From Lepraria neglecta (lineage: Eukaryota > Ascomycota > Lecanoromycetes > Lecanorales > Stereocaulaceae), in the NCBI GenBank assembly GCA_033220425.1, contig CM065647.1:5146001-5210000 (forward strand): DNA of 64,000 nt, in the 5' to 3' direction. Position 1 is the first letter of the stretch. The number at the start of each line of letters is the position of its first letter. The translations under genes and the position numbers were made by a program. The notes beneath the pieces were generated by a model. That model was not told where the DNA came from, ran no database searches, and saw only the letters and a program-made list of their open reading frames with translations. Of this stretch, positions 59,763 through 64,000 are shown one piece after another.

Positions 59763-62554
59763 ATGAAGAAGGTCTTTGTCTCGTTACTTATAGCATGCCT
59801 TTTGAAATCTTCAGCAGCATTACCACAAGCTGGAACTTCGACTTCAGTCTTATTGGCTTCGATTTCTTCGAGTCCCGTTTCTTCGACTCCTAGTTCTACG
59901 AATTCGATCGTGGCTTTTGATCCGGCTTCCGACCCTGCGTCCCAAGCGGCGCCAGCGCTGTCCCAGAGTTCACCTTCAACATCTTCGACTTCTATATCTT
60001 CGACCCTCGTTTCTTCGGCTTCTAGTTCTTCGAGTTCGATTGTGGCTTTCAATCCGGATAGCGCTAATGATGATGAAGAACTTGGCAACGCGTCAAATGA
60101 GATGCACTGTACGTTGTTCTCACCACCACAGCCAGGCCCCTACACGGGGTGCGAGAACGTCTGTGGTGAGGTATTCGCCCAGCAAGTGGCAGCCGGCCAA
60201 ACTGCTTCAATAAGTTGTATCGCTTTCCAGAATCCGATTGTGTGGCAACGGTTTGACAGTATGTAACAGCCCTCATTGTTCCACTTAAGCATCGCAGCAC
60301 GAATCTTACCGGCTCATACTTTAAGGCTCTCTGTAATACAGCTGACTGTTTTAACTGACTTCTTTTATCAGGCATCAGCAATGTTACTCAAGGCAACTGC
60401 TCGTGCAACAATTCATTCCTAGACGAGTTGGCAGACACGTACATAAAAGCAATCACAGCGGCCGCAGAGGTATTTTCAAGTTGGTCATTCACATTTCTGT
60501 CACTTACACATTGCGAACAAGATCGGATGCAATATCCTCATGTCAGCGGTCAAATTGGTTGTCGTCGCTGGGTCTGCGGCAATTCCAGGAGCAGGCGAGG
60601 CTATCGATGGCGGGATGAGTAAGTCAGATCAGACTGGATTGAAGACCCGCGAATCAACGTAGATATTAACTTCTAGTAGTTGGAGGGATGGAAGCCGCTC
60701 AGTTAGCCTCATATGCCTACGACTCAAGTACCGCAGCGCTAGGCGCGTTCACAAACTGGTTGAACCCATGTGGAGATACTTCTGCCCTTCCCCCAGACAT
60801 GCAAGCAGTTTTCAACGCCTTCAATATGGTTGGTCCTGGTAGACTGCCGGGTGGACAGCTCAAAATCCCCCCGGGCCTCGTAAAGGGTAGCGGCAGGCCT
60901 GGCGATGCCGGCGATCCAAATCCACCAAAGGAGCCAAGTCCACCACAGGATCCAAATCCACCAAAGGGAAACAAACCACCACCGACAGAGAAGCCGACGC
61001 TGACTGACAAGACAGCACCCACTGATAAGTCAACGCCGACTGACAAGCCCACGTCGACCGACAAGCCCACGTCGACCGACAAGCCCACGTCGACCGACAA
61101 ACCCACGTCGACCGACAAGCCCACGTCGACCGACAAGCCAACGTCCACAGAAAGCCCACAGTCTTCGAGTGACAGGGCATGTTCCCTCGGGAAGCGTGCG
61201 CCTGGCGGGAAAAACAGTAAGTCTACTCCCCAGACACTCCGTAGAGCTTCCCATGCTTGGTGAGCAATAATGGCTAATGTGCCTCTGAGTAGATTGCGGT
61301 GTCTCCATCACCACGGCCAAAAAGTCAGACGCGGTTACCAAGTTGATACAAAGGACGTGCAAAGCCACATCTCACACCCAAGCCTGCTATCATTATTACT
61401 CGGCGATTCAAAACTATGACAACATCAAAAGCACGTTTACGTGCAGCGATTTGAACGGCCTTAACCCTGCAAATGGGAAACCAGCGAGACCAGACCTGGA
61501 TGCCACTGCGTTCTGGAAATCGCAACATACTTCTGAGGGCTGGTGGGATTACACTCAACCACTCTACAATTTCAAAAACGATCCTAAGTCTAGGAAGTCG
61601 CCTCGTTGCGAGGCAGACGAATACCCCCCAGCATACTTCTTGGCAGAGGACACGAACGATGTGCAGTTCGGTCAACTTATCAGATGGATTCCCGGCAGCG
61701 AGAACGGAGGTGCGGCAAGTATGTGGACAAGATTTTGCGCCAATAATGACGGTGGAAATGGCAATTTTCAGACCTACACCAAAGACGACGAAGGAAAAAA
61801 ACATAGGAAAGGTTCAATCAACACGGAATTGGTCACAGGTGTAGGCCAAGCGCTCAGTGAAGGGGAGCACGAAGGAGAGGACGGGACGATGACCACAACC
61901 TTCACGTATGACAACGCTAAGTTCACACGAGCAGTCTTCGAAATGAAGTTCGATTGGGCGGGCGTGGACCCACCCTCCGCGCCCGATTGGGGTCTCAAGG
62001 CCAACCCGTGTTGGCCCCAAGGCATCGTTCCTGATGACCCTGGCTATGTGCTGTTGACAGAAGATAAATGGTACAACAACCCACCTAACCCCGACTACCG
62101 AAAGTCCTACTCAGAACCTCCACCGGTGGGTCTTGCGAAGGAGGCGAAAATACCAACCGGAGCCAAACGGCCTGGGTCCCCTAGCAACAACAACCCGAAC
62201 CCCCCCAAGCAAGCCAACACAGGCCCAGGAGGCCACAAGAGAGCTCTCGATATCATCGAAGATGGATTCATAATCCGCGACGTAAATTTAACACGCAGGC
62301 TCACAGGCAAGGAGATGGAGCAAAATGTCGAAGTTCTTGACTGTGCAGACCGTACATGTTCCAACGAGCGCAGGGCTTTGGGCGAGGACGAGGACTTCAT
62401 TGTCATTCCTGGAGTGGGCCCGCAAATGACGCCTCCTACAGGTGTTGACAGCGTTCCTACCAGTGTTGTTAGAGCCACGACTCTAGAAACCAAGGTCGAA
62501 ACGCGGAAAGCGATCTCCCCTGAGCTCCCGGCGCCAACTGTCGCGACATCCTGA
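59763..62554 (+). CDS. Large secreted protein with NucA/NucB-like nuclease core
   Basis: Five exons join in frame: 59763-60258, 60372-60469, 60522-60618, 60677-61216 and 61293-62554 (830 residues). A signal peptide opens it (KKVFVSLLIACLLKSSAA), followed by a Ser/Thr-rich, probably O-glycosylated stretch (residues 20-110). A Cys-rich part (HCTLFSPPQPGPYTGCENVC, GNCSCNNSFLDELADTY) leads to an Ala/Gly-rich hydrophobic segment (LVVVAGSAAIPGAGEAI). A Pro-rich linker with TDKPTS repeats follows. The C-terminal half has CRCEADEYPPAYFLAE-like RCEADEYPPA and RWIPGSENGGAASMW, matching the DEYP and EN motifs of NucA/NucB deoxyribonucleases. KR pairs (GKRAPGG, HKRALD) could be Kex2 sites. The gene looks whole. 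Activity is inferred only. Confidence 0.75.
61021..61148 (+). repeat. 18-bp minisatellite encoding TDKPTS units
   Basis: Seven units of an 18-base repeat (core ACGTCGACCGACAAGCCC) lie inside the linker of the secreted nuclease-like gene. The central copies are nearly identical, so copy number may vary between strains. Confidence 0.9.
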
Positions 62555-62826
62555 ATTTTCTCCCGGCGTGACATAAATCGTGCTTAAGCAGGCACGGCGC
62601 CAAAGATTCTCTGGGAGAATTGAAGCAGTCTGGAGCAAAAGTGGATGGCGGGCACTTCTAGCCAGGAGCAGGCTGTCTGTAGTTCGGCAAGCGTCCAGAA
62701 TGTAAGGACTATCGGGAGTCATTGACGGGTTGGGACTAGCGTTAGACTTGGATGTAGATCCCGTTCAATATCAATTGCTTGGTGAATGCATTCCTCTTTC
62801 TCAGAATTTCAAATCTTTTTTATAGC

Positions 62827-63438
62827 TGTTGCATCTCATTGGTGGAGGTCCCCGCTCCACGGACTCGGCATTAATTGATGGAAAAGGTACATCTTTGATG
62901 GAGTCTCTCACGCAAAGAGTCTAGGTATCTATTCAATGGACTAATGCCGAGTCCCAGGAGCTATGGATCGTAATGACCGGCTAAGGCCGCCAACTGCCTA
63001 ATAGACTGTCTACCCGGAAGATACCTTAGAGCGAAATCTTGCCCCTATAAGCAACCCCTTAAAAGCACTAACTTGACGTTATAGGGGGCCTGTTCTGTCG
63101 CCTAGTTATTTAACCACGGGGGGCTTCTTTCCAGCCGGATCGCCCCTTGAGACTAGACGCTACCCTGTAGCTAGCCACCAGCTCGGACACTCCGGAAATT
63201 GATTTTATGGCCACGCCGGGGACCTATCATAGGCTCCCAATCGGCGGATAGGTGTGTGTCGAGAACTAGGCCCCCTGGCCTGCGCCCCGAGCGGACCCTA
63301 GGCGATAGTCTTTAGGGGTTCTTCCTGGGTACTTTCAGGTGAACATTAAAGAGGTGCCTTTTCCATTGATAGCTATCTCATCCACCAAGAACCCTGTCCC
63401 GTCCATGGATAACGTCACTCCACCAATGAGATGCAACA
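62827..63438. mobile_element. MITE-like element, 612 bp
   Basis: Perfect 21-bp terminal inverted repeats (starting TGTTGCATCTCA at 62827-62847 and its complement at 63418-63438) enclose non-coding DNA. Both ends abut TAGC (62823-62826 and 63439-63442), a possible 4-bp target duplication. A second, diverged inverted pair lies further in (ATGGAAAAGGTACATCTTTG near 62879 and its counterpart near 63345-63365). An internal 13-bp inverted pair is at 62861-62873 and 62942-62954. There is no transposase, so it would be a non-autonomous element. Its superfamily is not identified. Confidence 0.7.
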
Positions 63439-63481
63439 TAGCCAAAGGCTAGCCGTCCTTATTCTAAATCCGCTTCTTATA

Positions 63482-64000
63482 TCACAAAAAGATCTCCTTC
63501 CACACCTCCTTTACCCTCTTCATGCACTCTTCTTTCCTGTAGTCGTTCGTACCCCAACCATGCGTGCGATAAACATCTTTTAATCTATCCATATCGTAGT
63601 AGTTGCATCTACTGATCATTCTCACATCGTTCGGTTCGGTAGGAATCTACAAGGATTATCAGAGTAGGTATTCCTGCTATGAACGGCGATAGACGCAGAA
63701 GTACGTACGACTTCCAATGATCTGAATTCCTCTTTCAGCATCTCGAAAAAGTCTTTGACACTATAGGCTGCGTGATCCCTCCATTCTTCTTCGGAATGAT
63801 CGCCCTTCCCCTGTAAAGCCCAGCATCAGCTCTGAGAAGGAAAATCTGGTACGATTCCCTTTTAAGGGAAGCGAGAAGCCTACCTGGGTTAGCTCAGTGG
63901 GTCGTGGACCTTGCTGAAAATCCATGATTGTGATCGTGCCTCTTTCCGTATCAATAAAGAAATAATATCCCTCCCTGCCTCCGGGAGTAGTCGCCAACGT
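63482..64000 (-). CDS. Unknown fungal protein, partial at the window edge
   Basis: The 3' part of a gene continues beyond the window. Exons from the right are 64000-63884, 63810-63709 and 63646-63482, with introns of 73 and 62 bp. Spliced, it reads TTPGGREGYYFFIDTERGTI, ITIMDFQQGPRPTELTQ, then GKGDHSEEEWRDHAAYSVKD, FFEMLKEEFRSLEV, IPTEPNDVRMISRCNYYDMD, RLKDVYRTHGWGTND and ends KRVKEVWKEIFL. All splice junctions keep frame. It looks like a regular cytosolic fungal protein of unknown function. I see no catalytic motif. Confidence 0.7.

Noticed and set aside
60717-61148. Antisense ORF with repeated SVDVGL units
   Set aside because: It mirrors the TDKPTS minisatellite of the sense gene, which has a signal peptide and clean splice sites.
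1-64000. tRNA or rRNA genes
   Set aside because: No cloverleaf or conserved A/B box pair stood out in my reading. A tRNAscan run would decide.

Overview
The window is nuclear DNA of a filamentous ascomycete (Pezizomycotina). Most genes carry introns of about 47-115 bp with GT-AG ends. The families present are typical fungal ones: HET domain, NACHT-ankyrin NLR, sedolisin, a cytochrome c heme lyase with a CP motif, and fungal C2H2 and 2EXR-like proteins. Several relics carry stop codons that fit C-to-T decay of the RIP type. I cannot fix the class from sequence alone; Dothideomycetes or Leotiomycetes would both fit.

Layout. 0-5 kb: an unrecognised ORF at the edge, an AT-rich stretch with a strong hairpin, and two decaying minus-strand genes (a fungal accessory protein with a QLAWL motif and a C2H2 zinc-finger protein). 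5.8-19.7 kb: mostly sound genes (DUF1295 membrane reductase-like, a secreted Cys-rich protein, a GCIP-like cyclin-D-binding protein, ARP6, a Cys-rich 2EXR/F-box-like protein, a small membrane protein, a secreted sedolisin protease), broken by a degenerate tandem repeat and a Tc1/mariner relic. 21-30 kb: accessory, decaying DNA holding an unknown gene with an in-frame stop and a nearby partial copy, an unknown gene with a basic tail, a dead 3'-5' exonuclease, and a Fot1/pogo DNA transposon with both ends preserved.

29.9-37.4 kb is the most striking locus: an NLR-type gene (NACHT-NTPase N-terminal domain, NACHT, then about 36 nearly identical 33-residue ankyrin units, a few diverged ankyrins and a C-terminal ZZ zinc finger). 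Two in-frame stops late in the array separate the ZZ end. A broken coiled-coil gene follows. 41.5-43.5 kb holds a decaying multipass membrane protein.

44.4-52.6 kb is a solid block of apparently mitochondrial genes: a holocytochrome c synthase and an ADCK2-like ABC1 kinase transcribed divergently from a 304-bp gap, then a DEAH helicase with dsRNA-binding-like segments and a presequence-like start. 53.7-58 kb is again decayed (degenerate repeats, the C-terminal remnant of an alpha/beta hydrolase, a HET-domain pseudogene). 59.8-62.6 kb encodes a large secreted protein with a NucA/NucB-like nuclease core. It is followed by a 612-bp MITE-like element and a partial gene running off the right edge.

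Overall, housekeeping blocks alternate with blocks of non-self-recognition genes (NLR, HET, C2H2/QLAWL) that are decaying largely through C-to-T type stop codons. I saw no rRNA, no CRISPR array, no biosynthetic cluster and no convincing tRNA.
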